Of a stretch of DNA of 64,000 bases, positions 32,417 to 40,614 are shown one piece after another (the first letter of the stretch is position 1; each line of letters opens with the position of its first letter). The DNA lies in assembly GCF_019800005.1 (NCBI RefSeq), contig NZ_JABGCL010000015.1, positions 62,001-126,000 of the forward strand, in the 5' to 3' direction. The notes beneath the pieces are model-generated. The model was not told the DNA's origin and searched no databases. It worked only from the letters and a program-made list of their open reading frames with translations. This DNA is from Geminicoccus harenae. Lineage in GTDB: Bacteria > Pseudomonadota > Alphaproteobacteria > Geminicoccales > Geminicoccaceae. The position numbers and the translations under genes were made by a program.

Positions 32417-32752
32417 TCAGTAGAGCCGGCCGCCATTGGGGACCGGCCGCTCGACGCTGACCAGCACCACCCGCCCCTCCGCGTCCGGGAAGCCCAGCAC
32501 CAGCACTTCCGAGACCACCTTCGCGATCTGCCGCGGCGGGAAGTTGACCACGGCCGCCACCTGCCGGCCGACCAGCTCGTCGGTACCGTAGAGGTCGGCG
32601 AGCTGCGCCGAGCTGGTCCTGGTGCCGATCTCCGGGCCGAAGTCGATCAGGAGCTTGTAGGCGGGCTTGCGCGCCGCGGCGTTGGGCTCGCAGCGCAGGA
32701 TGGTCCCGACCCGGATGTCGACCTTGAGGAAGTCGTCGAAGCTGATCGTCAC
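32417..32752 (-). CDS. csaA: CsaA-type tRNA-binding-domain protein
   Basis: This 111-residue protein begins with the CsaA-like ISFDDFLKVDIRVGTIL and continues with KLLIDFGPEIGTRTSSAQ and VNFPPRQIAKVVSEVLVLG, an OB-fold tRNA-binding domain of the EMAP-II/Trbp111 type. CsaA acts as an export-related chaperone and tRNA binder. I choose the GTG at 32752 because GGAAGG lies 6-7 bases upstream and the product then begins like known CsaA; a TTG at 32773 would extend into the terminator of the upstream phasin gene. It is convergent with the IclR gene. Confidence 0.9.
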   Translation of the reverse strand: MTISFDDFLKVDIRVGTILRCEPNAAARKPAYKLLIDFGPEIGTRTSSAQLADLYGTDELVGRQVAAVVNFPPRQIAKVVSEVLVLGFPDAEGRVVLVSVERPVPNGGRLY

Positions 32753-32771
32753 GCCGCTGCCTTCCGCACGC

Positions 32772-32807
32772 AAAAAGAAAGGCGGCGTCCGGTAACCGGC
32801 CGCCGCC
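32772..32807 (-). terminator. Rho-independent terminator of the phasin gene
   Basis: On the minus strand a 13-bp stem with one mismatch (arms 32807-32795 and 32793-32781) is followed directly by TTTCTTTTTG. It lies 30 bases after the phasin stop codon. Confidence 0.8.
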
Positions 32808-32837
32808 TCGAGAGCGTTCGATAGGAAGGAAAGGGAA

Positions 32838-33542
32838 TCAAGCGGACTTTTCGTAGACCGCCTTGATCTCTTCGATCTGCTCCAGCGCCCGCTCGTTCAG
32901 GAGCTGGAAGGCCTCGGACTGCGACCGGGTGACGACGTTGCCCAGGTCGCGGGCCTCGGCGATGATCTTCTCGAAAGCCTGCTTCGAGGCATCCACCTGC
33001 TTCTCGATGCCGGTCCGGCTGTCCTTCTCGGCCAGCAGGTTCTGCAGGAGGCTGGTGGCCTCGGTGATGGTCTGCTGGAACAGAGCGAGCTGCCGCTGGA
33101 ACACGGTCTGGGCGCCATCGACCATCGCCGCCTGCGCCTTGAGGAAGGCGCCGACATTCTTCTGGTGCTGGGCCAGCACCAGGTCGAAGCGCGGCGCGCC
33201 GGAGCCGAACGCCTGGTCCATGCCGAACTTGCTCACGTCGAACTTGCTCGGGTCGAACCGGGCCGCGTCGAAGCCGAAGCTCTTGGGGTCGAAGCCCAGC
33301 CGCTGCGCGAACTCGGTCTGCGCCTTGATCAGGTGGTCGAACACGTCCGCCATCGGATTGGCCGTCTTGGCCGCCGCACCGGCTACCGCGTCAGCCGAAC
33401 CGCTGCCGGCCTTGATCGCTTCGTCAGCCACCGCCTTGGCCTGCTCGGCCATTGCCACGGCGGTGTCCGTCCCTGCCGCAGTCGCTGCGGTCTTGTCGCC
33501 GACGGCAGACTTGATGGTCTTCGGAGCACTTGGTTCGGCCAT
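32838..33542 (-). CDS. Phasin family protein
   Basis: The 234-residue protein has an Ala/Lys-rich N-terminal tail, a central Phe/Asp/Lys repeat (FDPKSFGFDAARFDPSKF), then long amphipathic helices ending LNERALEQIEEIKAVYEKSA, the phasin pattern. Phasins coat polyhydroxyalkanoate granules and act in carbon storage, and some also serve as chaperones. The ATG at 33542 is supported by AAGGTGA five bases upstream, so the in-frame start at 33578 is rejected. A terminator follows. No PHA synthase gene is in the window. Confidence 0.88.
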   Translation of the reverse strand: MAEPSAPKTIKSAVGDKTAATAAGTDTAVAMAEQAKAVADEAIKAGSGSADAVAGAAAKTANPMADVFDHLIKAQTEFAQRLGFDPKSFGFDAARFDPSKFDVSKFGMDQAFGSGAPRFDLVLAQHQKNVGAFLKAQAAMVDGAQTVFQRQLALFQQTITEATSLLQNLLAEKDSRTGIEKQVDASKQAFEKIIAEARDLGNVVTRSQSEAFQLLNERALEQIEEIKAVYEKSA

Positions 33543-33655
33543 GACATCACCTTCCGCCAGAAGCTTGGTGCCGGTCAACTCGACGACGGCTCATCTCGCA
33601 GTGCGATAGAGCTGCGTCAAGTTGATTGTGCGCCGCAACAACGATGGTTCGGCCG

Positions 33656-34291
33656 TCAGGCTGCCGCGACGTCGGGCGCCGCCGTCCGCCGCCTGGGCAT
33701 GAACCGGCACAGTCGCCGCGCTCCCTCCTCCAGCCGCGCCAGCCCCTTGTCCAGCTCGGCCAGCAGGCGAGCCTGCTCCGGATCATCGTCCTGCAGCCAG
33801 ATCCGGACCAGCCGCAGGTAGAGCAGGCCCACCCCGTTATGCGCGAGGAGCAGGCCCGGGCCGCGGATGCCGGCGGCATCGATGATCTTGGCGACCGCGC
33901 GGGTCATGTTGCCGAGGCTTGCCCCCGCCACCGCCAGATCGCCGCGGCTCTCCCTCGCCAGCCGGACGAGCACGTCCCGGTAGGGCTTCATCGCGTCGAA
34001 GCGCCGCATGATCAGCTCGAACAGCCGCTCGCGCACGCTCATGTCGTCCAGGTCGGCGGCCGCCAGCTCCAGCATGCGCTGGTCCAGGCGCCGGCCCAGC
34101 CGGTCCAGCACCGCCACCCGGCTGGGGAACTGCCGGTACACCTCGCCCAGCGGCACATTCAGCTCGCGGGCGAGCTCGACCAGGCTGAACGAGCGCCAGC
34201 CCGAGGCGGCGATCATGCCGAGTGCCGTGTCGAGCGGGTCGCGCAGCGTGACCGGCTCCGCCTCCGGCGTGATCCTGGGTTTCCTGGCCAT
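33656..34291 (-). CDS. TetR family transcriptional regulator
   Basis: This 211-residue protein has an N-terminal TetR-type helix-turn-helix (LDTALGMIAASGWRSFSLVELARELNVPLGEVYRQFPSR, given here only as its extent, residues 15-55) and a helical ligand domain. The start at 34291 follows AAGGAG at good distance. It lies 28 bases after proC on the same strand, and its C-terminus is basic (RLCRFMPRRRT). Related proteins act in fatty-acid or COQ9-like contexts; the target here is unknown. It precedes the phasin gene by 113 bases, so PHA-linked control is possible but unproven. Confidence 0.85.
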   Translation of the reverse strand: MARKPRITPEAEPVTLRDPLDTALGMIAASGWRSFSLVELARELNVPLGEVYRQFPSRVAVLDRLGRRLDQRMLELAAADLDDMSVRERLFELIMRRFDAMKPYRDVLVRLARESRGDLAVAGASLGNMTRAVAKIIDAAGIRGPGLLLAHNGVGLLYLRLVRIWLQDDDPEQARLLAELDKGLARLEEGARRLCRFMPRRRTAAPDVAAA

Positions 34292-34319
34292 CTCCACTCC
34301 TTCCCGACCGGGAGGGCGG

Positions 34320-35147
34320 TCAGCCCAGCTCCACCGAGCGCCTGGCCGCCGCCGCGATCGCCTTGTCGAACAGATCCTGCATGCCACCCTCGGCCATCAG
34401 GACCGCCAGGGCTTCCTGGGTGGTCCCGTTCGGGCTGGTGACATTCTGGCGAAGCTGTGCCGCCGGCTCCGGCACCAGCCGGGCAAGCTCGCCGCTTCCT
34501 GAAACAGTGGTACGCGCCAGCCGCATTGCCAGATCTTCCGGCAGGCCCAGTTTCGCGCCGGAAGCGGCCAGCGCCTCGATCAGCAGGAACACGTAGGCCG
34601 GCCCGCCGCCGGACATGGCGGTGACGACGTGCATCAGCGCCTCGTCCGTGATCCAGTCGACCGTGCCGACCGCGCAGAGCATCTGCTCGGCGAGCTGGCG
34701 CTGCGCCTGGCTGACATTGGCGTTGGCGATCAGGACGCTGGCACCCCGGCCGACCGCCGCGGGCGTATTGGGCATGGCGCGCACCACCGGCGTCGCCGCA
34801 CCGAAATAGGCTTCATACGCCGCGATGGTCTTGCCGGCCGCGACCGACAGGACCAGAGCACCCCTGCCCACCAGGGGGCGGAACGAGGGTGCCGCGGCAT
34901 CCATCATCTGCGGCTTGACCGCCAGCACCACCACGTCCGGCTGGAGGTCGGCCGGCAGCTCCTCGGCCTTGAACACCCAGGTCACCCCGCGCGGCACGCC
35001 CGCCGTGGGCCCGGGCTCGACCACGAAGGCGTTGGCGGGGGCCAGCCCCGCCGCGAGCCAGCCATGCAGCATGGCCGAGCCCATCTTGCCGCAGCCCACC
35101 AGCAGCACCCTGGCCTCGGTCAGGGTGTTCTGCCGCTCGCTGCTCAA
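34320..35147 (-). CDS. proC: Pyrroline-5-carboxylate reductase ProC
   Basis: The 275-residue enzyme has the Rossmann motif VGCGKMGSAMLHGW, AVKPQMM, VRAMPNTPAAVG and the C-terminal signature SGGGPAYVF...TSPNGTTQEAL, diagnostic of ProC, which makes L-proline from pyrroline-5-carboxylate using NAD(P)H. The start is a TTG at 35147: GGAGG lies 7 bases upstream, the codon overlaps the stop of the upstream gene, and no ATG fits. This is a clear case of a non-ATG start in a coupled pair. Confidence 0.94.
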   Translation of the reverse strand: MSSERQNTLTEARVLLVGCGKMGSAMLHGWLAAGLAPANAFVVEPGPTAGVPRGVTWVFKAEELPADLQPDVVVLAVKPQMMDAAAPSFRPLVGRGALVLSVAAGKTIAAYEAYFGAATPVVRAMPNTPAAVGRGASVLIANANVSQAQRQLAEQMLCAVGTVDWITDEALMHVVTAMSGGGPAYVFLLIEALAASGAKLGLPEDLAMRLARTTVSGSGELARLVPEPAAQLRQNVTSPNGTTQEALAVLMAEGGMQDLFDKAIAAAARRSVELG

Positions 35148-35656
35148 GCCTCGCCCTCCGTTTCCAAGAGCGCCGCCATCATCGCCTCGGCCGGCTTCTT
35201 GCCGCCCCAGACGACGAACTGGAAGGCCGGGAAGAACCGCTCGCACTCGCCGACCGAGATGTCGATCACGTCCTCGATCACCTCCAGCGAGGGCAGCGCG
35301 CTCTCACGCACCAGCATGCCGTGGCGGAACACCGGCAGGTCCTCGTCCGACCACAGGTCGAAATGGCCCAGCCACAGCTTCTCGTTGGCGAGAGCCAGGA
35401 GCTGGCGGATCGGCTCGCGCTTCTTGGCGGGGATCTTGAGATCGAGGGCCGTGGTGAAGTGCAGGATCCACAGGTCCGGGTTCCAGGTGACCATCACCTG
35501 GTAGCGGCACCACGACCCCGCGACCTCCACGGTCAGCTCGTCGTCGTCCTTGCGGACGCAGTTCCACTCGCGCAGCTGGGCGAGATGCTCGATCATTTCC
35601 AGTGGGTTGGACGCAAGTTCGTCGTCTTCGGCCACTTCGGAGCGCATGATCGACAA
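35144..35656 (-). CDS. YbjN domain-containing protein
   Basis: A 170-residue YbjN-type protein (type III secretion chaperone-like fold) with the stretches WNCVRKDDDELTVEVAGSW, WILHFTTALDLKIP and GHFDLWSDEDLPVFRHGML. In alphaproteobacteria it commonly precedes proC, as here, and YbjN proteins have been tied to stress and motility control. I choose the TTG at 35656 since AGGAG lies 6 bases upstream; the ATG three codons later (35647) is at poor distance. Its stop overlaps the proC start. Confidence 0.88.
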   Translation of the reverse strand: MSIMRSEVAEDDELASNPLEMIEHLAQLREWNCVRKDDDELTVEVAGSWCRYQVMVTWNPDLWILHFTTALDLKIPAKKREPIRQLLALANEKLWLGHFDLWSDEDLPVFRHGMLVRESALPSLEVIEDVIDISVGECERFFPAFQFVVWGGKKPAEAMMAALLETEGEA

Positions 35657-35790
35657 TGGCTTCTCCTGACGATGGGGCCTTCCTGCTCAGAGGACGGCCC
35701 GTGAAAAAGTCTGGGCGGCGGGCGCGCTCAGCCCGAGCATGCCTCAAGCGTTGCAGCGCAGCAACGCATAGGCGGTCGCGTTTTCGCCCT

Positions 35791-36066
35791 TCAGTCGATT
35801 TCGGCGGCGGACGACTCCAGTTTTGCCACACGTTCCTCCAGGGCCGCGATCCGCTCCATCAGCGTGTCCTGTTCCTCGCGGGCCTTTTGTGCCATGGCAC
35901 GGATCGCAGCGACCTCGTCGGCGGTCGGCAGGTCCATGTCCGCCAGCATCCGCTCGACGCGCTCCTTCACGCGGGTCTCGATCTCCTCCTTGACGGCACC
36001 GAACGTGCTCACCGCACCGCTCGCCACCTTGGCCAGATCGTCGAACAACCGGCTCGTGGTCTGCAT
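35791..36066 (-). CDS. ubiK: Ubiquinone biosynthesis accessory factor UbiK
   Basis: Ninety-one residues: MQTTSRLFDDLAKVASGAVS followed by a charged coiled coil (VERMLADMDLPTADEVAAIR and LMERIAALEERVAKLE). This is the BMFP/YqiC family, a coenzyme Q assembly factor that associates with the membrane. GGAGG lies 5 bases before the ATG at 36066. A plausible sigma-70-type promoter lies 35 bases upstream. It is transcribed away from lgt and probably separately from ybjN. Confidence 0.93.
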   Translation of the reverse strand: MQTTSRLFDDLAKVASGAVSTFGAVKEEIETRVKERVERMLADMDLPTADEVAAIRAMAQKAREEQDTLMERIAALEERVAKLESSAAEID

Positions 36067-36100
36067 GCCAACCTCCATCAGCGACGGTGCCATCCAAACC

Positions 36101-36130
36101 GCTATATGGGACTTCCCCTGACAGGCGCAA
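36101..36130 (-). promoter_or_regulatory. Candidate sigma-70-type promoter of ubiK
   Basis: On the minus strand TTGCGC (36130-36125), 18 bases, then TATAGC (36106-36101), in an AT-richer gap between ubiK and lgt. Confidence 0.4.
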
Positions 36131-36188
36131 AGCCTACCCTGTCTCACGGTTGCGCGGGCGTGGCTTGAACGGGCCCGCCCGAACAGCC

Positions 36189-37034
36189 ATGACCGAGCGG
36201 AAACCCGCGCTGCCGGAACGAACCTTGCCGCCCCTGTTCGCCATCCCCTTCCCGCCGATCGACCCCGTGATCGTCCAGATAGGCCCGTTCGCGCTGCGCT
36301 GGTATGCGCTGGCCTATGTCGGCGGCCTGCTGCTCGGCTGGTTCCTGACCAAGCGGCTGGTGACCCGGCCCGGCTGGCGGATCACGCCCGAGGACGTGGA
36401 CGACCTCCTGTTCTACATCACGCTGGGCGTGATCCTGGGCGGCCGGCTCGGCTACGTGCTGTTCTACAACCTGCCCACCTACCTGGAGAATCCAGCCCAG
36501 ATCCTGATGGTCTGGCAGGGCGGCATGTCCTTCCATGGGGGGCTGATCGGCGTGCTGGTGGCGATGGCGCTGTTCGCCCGCTCGCGCCAGGTCCCCTTCC
36601 TGGACGTGGCGGACGCGATCGCCGCGGTGACGCCGTTGGGCCTTCTGTTCGGCCGCATCGCCAACTTCATCAATGGCGAACTCTATGGCCGGGTCACCGA
36701 CCTGCCGTTCGGCGTGATCTTCCCCCATGGCGGGCCACAGCCGCGTCATGCCAGCCAGCTCTACGAGGCCTTCCTGGAGGGCCTGGTCCTGCTGGTGGTC
36801 GTGCAATGGCTGGCGCGCCGGCCGCGCCGGCCGGAGGAGCGCGGCCTGATCGGCGGGACCTTCCTGCTGGGCTACGGCCTTGCCCGCTTCGTCGTCGAGT
36901 TCGCCCGCGAGCCCGACGCGCAGCTGGGATACCTGCTGGGCGGGCTGACCATGGGCCAGCTCCTGTCGGTCCCGGTGGCGCTGGTCGGGCTCTGGCTGGT
37001 GCTGCGCACCCGGCGCGTGGCCAGCCCGGCATGA
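36189..37034 (+). CDS. lgt: Prolipoprotein diacylglyceryl transferase Lgt
   Basis: The 281-residue inner-membrane enzyme attaches diacylglycerol from phosphatidylglycerol to lipoprotein cysteines. It has the Lgt signature: GGRLGYVLFYN, GGMSFHGGLIGV and GRIANFINGELYGR, with several membrane segments. It would modify lipoproteins such as the Pal protein encoded near 61.7 kb. The ATG at 36189 follows the preceding 120-base divergent gap. It is joined to the methyltransferase gene by an ATGA overlap, the usual alphaproteobacterial order lgt, NDUFAF7-like gene, pgeF. Confidence 0.95.
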   Translation: MTERKPALPERTLPPLFAIPFPPIDPVIVQIGPFALRWYALAYVGGLLLGWFLTKRLVTRPGWRITPEDVDDLLFYITLGVILGGRLGYVLFYNLPTYLENPAQILMVWQGGMSFHGGLIGVLVAMALFARSRQVPFLDVADAIAAVTPLGLLFGRIANFINGELYGRVTDLPFGVIFPHGGPQPRHASQLYEAFLEGLVLLVVVQWLARRPRRPEERGLIGGTFLLGYGLARFVVEFAREPDAQLGYLLGGLTMGQLLSVPVALVGLWLVLRTRRVASPA

Positions 37035-38152
37035 GCGGCCCGCTGCTCCAGCTCATGCGCCGCAAGATCGAGGCGGAAGGCCCGATCCGGTTCGACGAGT
37101 GGTGGCAGACCTGCCTCTACCATCCGGGCCACGGCTACTACGCGACCCGGGTACCGATCGGCGCCGACTTCGTCACCGCGCCCGAGATCTCCCAGGTATT
37201 CGGCGAGCTGCTGGGCCTGGCCCTGGTGCAGTGCTGGCTGGACCAGGGCGGGCCCAGGCCCGCACGCCTGGCCGAGATCGGGCCCGGCAAGGGCACGCTG
37301 ATGGCCGATGCTTGGCGGGCATTGGCGGTGGTGCCCGACGCGCGGGACGCGCTGGCGCCGGTGGCGCTGGTGGAGATCAGTGCCGCCCTGCGCAGCTTCC
37401 AGGCCAACCGCCTGCGCGGCCTGCCGGTCGAATGGCACGATGCGCTGGAACAGGTCGCGGCGGACCGCCCGCTCTACCTGATCGCCAACGAGCTGTTCGA
37501 CGCCCTGCCGATCCGCCAGCTCGTCCACCTGTCCGGGCACTGGTTCGAGCGCCGGGTCGGGATCAGCGGCAGCGGCCATCTGGGCCTGGTCCTGGAAACC
37601 CGGCCCTCGCCCCTGGGCCAGATCATGCCGGACTGCCCGAATGGGGCGATCCACGAGATCTCGCCCGCGCGCGAGGCCATGGCGACCGCGATCGGGCGGC
37701 GGCTTGCCGCCTGCGGCGGTGCCGCCCTGCTGATCGACTATGGCGACGCCTATGAGGGGCCCACGGGCGACACGGTGCAGGCGGTGCGCGGCCAGCGGAA
37801 GGTCCACGACCCATTCGACCTGCCGGGCGAGATCGACCTGACCAGCCGCGTCGACTTCGCCCCGCTCATCCGCGCTTTCGCCGCAACCGGCTGCCGCACG
37901 GCCGGCCCGGTGCCGCAGGGCGAGTTCCTGGGCCGGCTCGGCATCGAGCTGCGCACCGAGGCCCTGGCCCGGGGACTGGACGAGGATCGCGCGAGCGACC
38001 TTTGGAGCCGTACGCGCCGCCTGGTCGACCCGAACCGGATGGGGCGGACGTTCAAGGTGCTGGGCGTGGCGGCACCCGGCCAGGCGCTGCCGCCCGGCCT
38101 GGTCGACGAGACCGGCCCGGCCGATCAGGGAGAGGCGGAAGCGCACCGATGA
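37031..38152 (+). CDS. Class I SAM-dependent methyltransferase, NDUFAF7/MidA family
   Basis: The 373-residue protein has GPIRFDEWWQTCLYHPGHGYY, AEIGPGKGTLMAD as the S-adenosylmethionine loop, NELFDALPIRQL and LIDYGDAYEGPTGDTVQAV, all characteristic of the NDUFAF7 family. The mitochondrial homologue methylates an arginine of a complex I subunit; the bacterial role is likely similar but untested. It is coupled to lgt and pgeF by 4-base overlaps. Confidence 0.92.
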   Translation: MSGPLLQLMRRKIEAEGPIRFDEWWQTCLYHPGHGYYATRVPIGADFVTAPEISQVFGELLGLALVQCWLDQGGPRPARLAEIGPGKGTLMADAWRALAVVPDARDALAPVALVEISAALRSFQANRLRGLPVEWHDALEQVAADRPLYLIANELFDALPIRQLVHLSGHWFERRVGISGSGHLGLVLETRPSPLGQIMPDCPNGAIHEISPAREAMATAIGRRLAACGGAALLIDYGDAYEGPTGDTVQAVRGQRKVHDPFDLPGEIDLTSRVDFAPLIRAFAATGCRTAGPVPQGEFLGRLGIELRTEALARGLDEDRASDLWSRTRRLVDPNRMGRTFKVLGVAAPGQALPPGLVDETGPADQGEAEAHR

Positions 38153-38907
38153 GGATCACCACCGCACTGCTCGACGCCCAGCCCGGCATCCGCCACGGCT
38201 TCTTCGGCCGCCAGGGCGGGACCAGCGCACCACCCTATGACAGCCTCAACATGGCGCTGCGCACCGGCGACCGGCGGGAGCAGGTGCTGGCCAACCGGGC
38301 GATCGTCGCAGGCGCCCTGGATGCCCGGGAACTGGTGGTGGGCCGCCAAGTCCACGGCACCACCACGGTGCGGGTCACTACCCCCTGGCAGCCGGACGAG
38401 GCGCCCGAGGCCGACGCGCTGGTCACCACGGTGCCCGGGCTCGCCATCGCGGTCACCACCGCCGACTGCGCCCCGATCCTCCTGTGCGATGCCGAGGCAA
38501 GAGTGGTGGCGGCCGTCCATGCCGGCTGGAAGGGTGCCTTGTCCGGCATCGTCGAGAGTGCGGTCGCGGCGATGGCCGAGGCGGGCGCGGTACCGGCACG
38601 GATCGTGGCCGCGGTCGGCCCCTGCATCCAGCGCCGCTCCTACCAGGTGGGGCCGGAATTCCAGGAACGCTTCCACGCCGAGGACACGGCCTCGGATGCC
38701 TGCTTCGTGACCGGCCGTGACGGCCGCCCCTATTTCGACCTGGAAGCCTATGTCTGCCTGCGCCTCGGCCGGGCCGGCCTGCGCCTGGTGCAGGCCTCCG
38801 GCCTGGACACGGCCACCCAGCCAGACCGCTACTTCAGCTACCGGCGGACCACGCTCGCAGGCGGCGGCCCGTTCGGCACCCAGGCGAGCGCCATCCTCCT
38901 GACCTGA
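38149..38907 (+). CDS. pgeF: Peptidoglycan editing factor PgeF (laccase-domain protein)
   Basis: This 252-residue protein carries the conserved IRHGFFGRQGGTS, VVGRQVHGT, TTADCAPILL and AAVHAGWKGAL motifs with the His-Cys-His metal site of the multicopper polyphenol oxidase/YfiH/PgeF family. PgeF removes L-serine wrongly incorporated into peptidoglycan precursors; adenosine deaminase-like activity is also reported in the family. It is the third gene of the lgt operon, with an ATGA overlap. Confidence 0.93.
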   Translation: MRITTALLDAQPGIRHGFFGRQGGTSAPPYDSLNMALRTGDRREQVLANRAIVAGALDARELVVGRQVHGTTTVRVTTPWQPDEAPEADALVTTVPGLAIAVTTADCAPILLCDAEARVVAAVHAGWKGALSGIVESAVAAMAEAGAVPARIVAAVGPCIQRRSYQVGPEFQERFHAEDTASDACFVTGRDGRPYFDLEAYVCLRLGRAGLRLVQASGLDTATQPDRYFSYRRTTLAGGGPFGTQASAILLT

Positions 38908-38949
38908 CGGGAGGACGGGGCCGCGCGCACCCCGAGGAAGGAACGCGCC

Positions 38950-39423
38950 ATGGCGAAGAATACGATCTGCCTCTGGTTCGATAAGGATGCCGAGGCCGCC
39001 GCCCGCTTCTATGCGGCGACCTTTCCCGACAGCGCGGTGACTGCCGTACATCGTGCTCCCGGCGACTATCCCTCCGGCAAGGCCGGCGACGTGCTGACCG
39101 TCGAGTTCACCGTCGCGGGCATTCCCTGCCTCGGCCTCAATGGCGGCCCCACCTTCAAGCACAGCGAGGCCTTCTCGTTCCAGATCGCCACCGACGATCA
39201 GGAGGAGACCGACCGCTACTGGAATGCCATCGTCGGCAATGGCGGCGAGGAAAGTGCCTGCGGCTGGTGCAGGGACCGCTGGGGCATTTCCTGGCAGATC
39301 ACCCCGCGCGTCCTGACCGAGGCGCTGGCCGCGGGCGGCGACGAGGCGAAGCGCGCGTTTGCCGCCATGATGACCATGGGCAAGATCGACGTCGCCGCGA
39401 TCGAGGCGGCGCGGCGCGGCTGA
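38950..39423 (+). CDS. VOC family protein (PhnB/3-demethylubiquinone methyltransferase-like)
   Basis: A 157-residue vicinal-oxygen-chelate fold protein: TICLWFDKDAEAAARFYAATFP, GIPCLGLNGGPTFKHSEAFSFQ, and CGWCRDRWGISWQITPRVL. This is the PhnB-like group, often annotated as 3-demethylubiquinone-9 3-methyltransferase, although it lacks methyltransferase motifs; the true activity is unknown. GGAAGGA lies just before the ATG. It stands 42 bases after pgeF and is convergent with the secreted-protein gene. Confidence 0.9.
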   Translation: MAKNTICLWFDKDAEAAARFYAATFPDSAVTAVHRAPGDYPSGKAGDVLTVEFTVAGIPCLGLNGGPTFKHSEAFSFQIATDDQEETDRYWNAIVGNGGEESACGWCRDRWGISWQITPRVLTEALAAGGDEAKRAFAAMMTMGKIDVAAIEAARRG

Positions 39424-39469
39424 CGCCCATCCCGCGCCCATCCGCTGCCGCGCCCGCCGGGCTGCCGGC

Positions 39470-40426
39470 CTAGTCCACAGCACCCAGGTCGACGGTCGCG
39501 ATCCGCTCGTCCAGGTCGCCTTCCCAGGCGGCCGTGACGGTGAGCGGGCAGGCGGCGATGTCACGGGCGCCGGCCACCCGGTAGCGGCCATAGCGCGGGT
39601 TGGCGGGATCCCGCGCGACCGGCACATCGACCAGTTGCGGCACGCCGGCCGGCGTCGTCAGCGTGAGCTTCACCACCGGCAGGGTTTCCGGCAGTGGATT
39701 GGTCATGTCGGCGGCATGGACCCAGCCCTGCACCTCGAGCTCGCCGCCGGTCGCCCCGGCATGGAGGCGGCAGCGCGCCCGGGTGATGCTGACCTCCGCC
39801 TTTGGCTGGATCGGTGCACCGTCGCCCACCATCAACCGGTGGAAGTAGAAGCTGCGCGGGCCATCCTTGCGCCGGTCGTCATCGTCGTCATCATCGTCAT
39901 CGTCATCATCGTGGCCGGTGGTGAAGTAGCCGGTCATGGTGACCGCCATCCCGCGCGTCACCGAGGCCGGTGCGATCTCGAAGCCGTACAGGTTGCGATA
40001 GCCGTCGGCGGGCAGAAGGCCCGTGCTGGGCCGCACCGGCAGGCCGTTGACCGCGAGCGGGCTGCCGGCCGCCGAGGTGACGAGCCCGGTGACCGTGGCG
40101 AGGTCGAGGCTGGCATAGGCGGACTGCGCCACCGGCGCGCCGTTGCCGGGTGCGAGCTGGATCACGACCGTGCTGTTGCGAAAGCCCTTCTTCCGCCCGG
40201 GCACGTCGTCCTTCAGGAGCTTGCCCGACACGCCGAACGCCGCTGGCGTGTCGACCAGCCCGCCCGGCAGCTGCACGGTCTGGCCCATGACCATGATCGA
40301 GCGGTCCTCGATCTCGTCGGCCGGGCCCTGCAGCACGGGACCACCCGTGGACTGGGCCACTGCCGGCAGGGCGCCGCACAGCAGCGTCAGCACGAGCGCC
40401 TGCCTGCGGATTGGATGATGGACCAT
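39470..40426 (-). CDS. Secreted hypothetical protein with a 12-Asp run
   Basis: The 318-residue product has a cleavable signal peptide (MVHHPIRRQALVLTLLCGAL, cut near PAVAQ). It then has DUF-like beta-rich segments and an uninterrupted run of 12 aspartates near residue 172, preceded by His and followed by Arg-Arg-Lys. The GGGGGAA before the ATG at 40426 supports the start. I recognise no family. A poly-Asp stretch in an exported protein could bind calcium or other cations; that is only an inference. The gene is single, preceded by an AT-rich promoter region. Confidence 0.8.
   Translation of the reverse strand: MVHHPIRRQALVLTLLCGALPAVAQSTGGPVLQGPADEIEDRSIMVMGQTVQLPGGLVDTPAAFGVSGKLLKDDVPGRKKGFRNSTVVIQLAPGNGAPVAQSAYASLDLATVTGLVTSAAGSPLAVNGLPVRPSTGLLPADGYRNLYGFEIAPASVTRGMAVTMTGYFTTGHDDDDDDDDDDDDRRKDGPRSFYFHRLMVGDGAPIQPKAEVSITRARCRLHAGATGGELEVQGWVHAADMTNPLPETLPVVKLTLTTPAGVPQLVDVPVARDPANPRYGRYRVAGARDIAACPLTVTAAWEGDLDERIATVDLGAVD
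39875..39910. repeat. GTC/ATC trinucleotide tract encoding twelve aspartates
   Basis: Twelve consecutive GTC or ATC triplets on the plus strand (GAC/GAT on the coding minus strand). Mixed codons limit simple slippage, but length variation between strains is plausible. Confidence 0.9.
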
Positions 40427-40614
40427 GACTTCCCCCGGAAGACGAGCGGTGATCGAACTGGTCACCATCCTACCTTGAGGAAGCTTAATAGAAATTCATC
40501 AATAGTTATCGGGGATATAGCGCCGACGCGCTGTCGAATATTACTTTTCCGGATAAATGATCACGGGCGGTTGCAGCACGACAACCTCAGGGTGTGCCGT
40601 CAGAAGGCTGGCGG
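40427..40614. other. AT-rich intergenic region
   Basis: About 190 bases, markedly AT-richer than the surroundings (around 40480-40560). It separates the ABC permease stop from the secreted-protein start, both on the minus strand, and presumably holds the latter's promoter. I could not pick a convincing -35/-10 pair, and no gene is supported. Confidence 0.6.

Noticed and set aside
39875..39910. Short repeated triplets as a possible CRISPR-like or regulatory array
   Set aside because: It is a coding poly-Asp tract inside one gene; no spacers or cas genes exist in the window.
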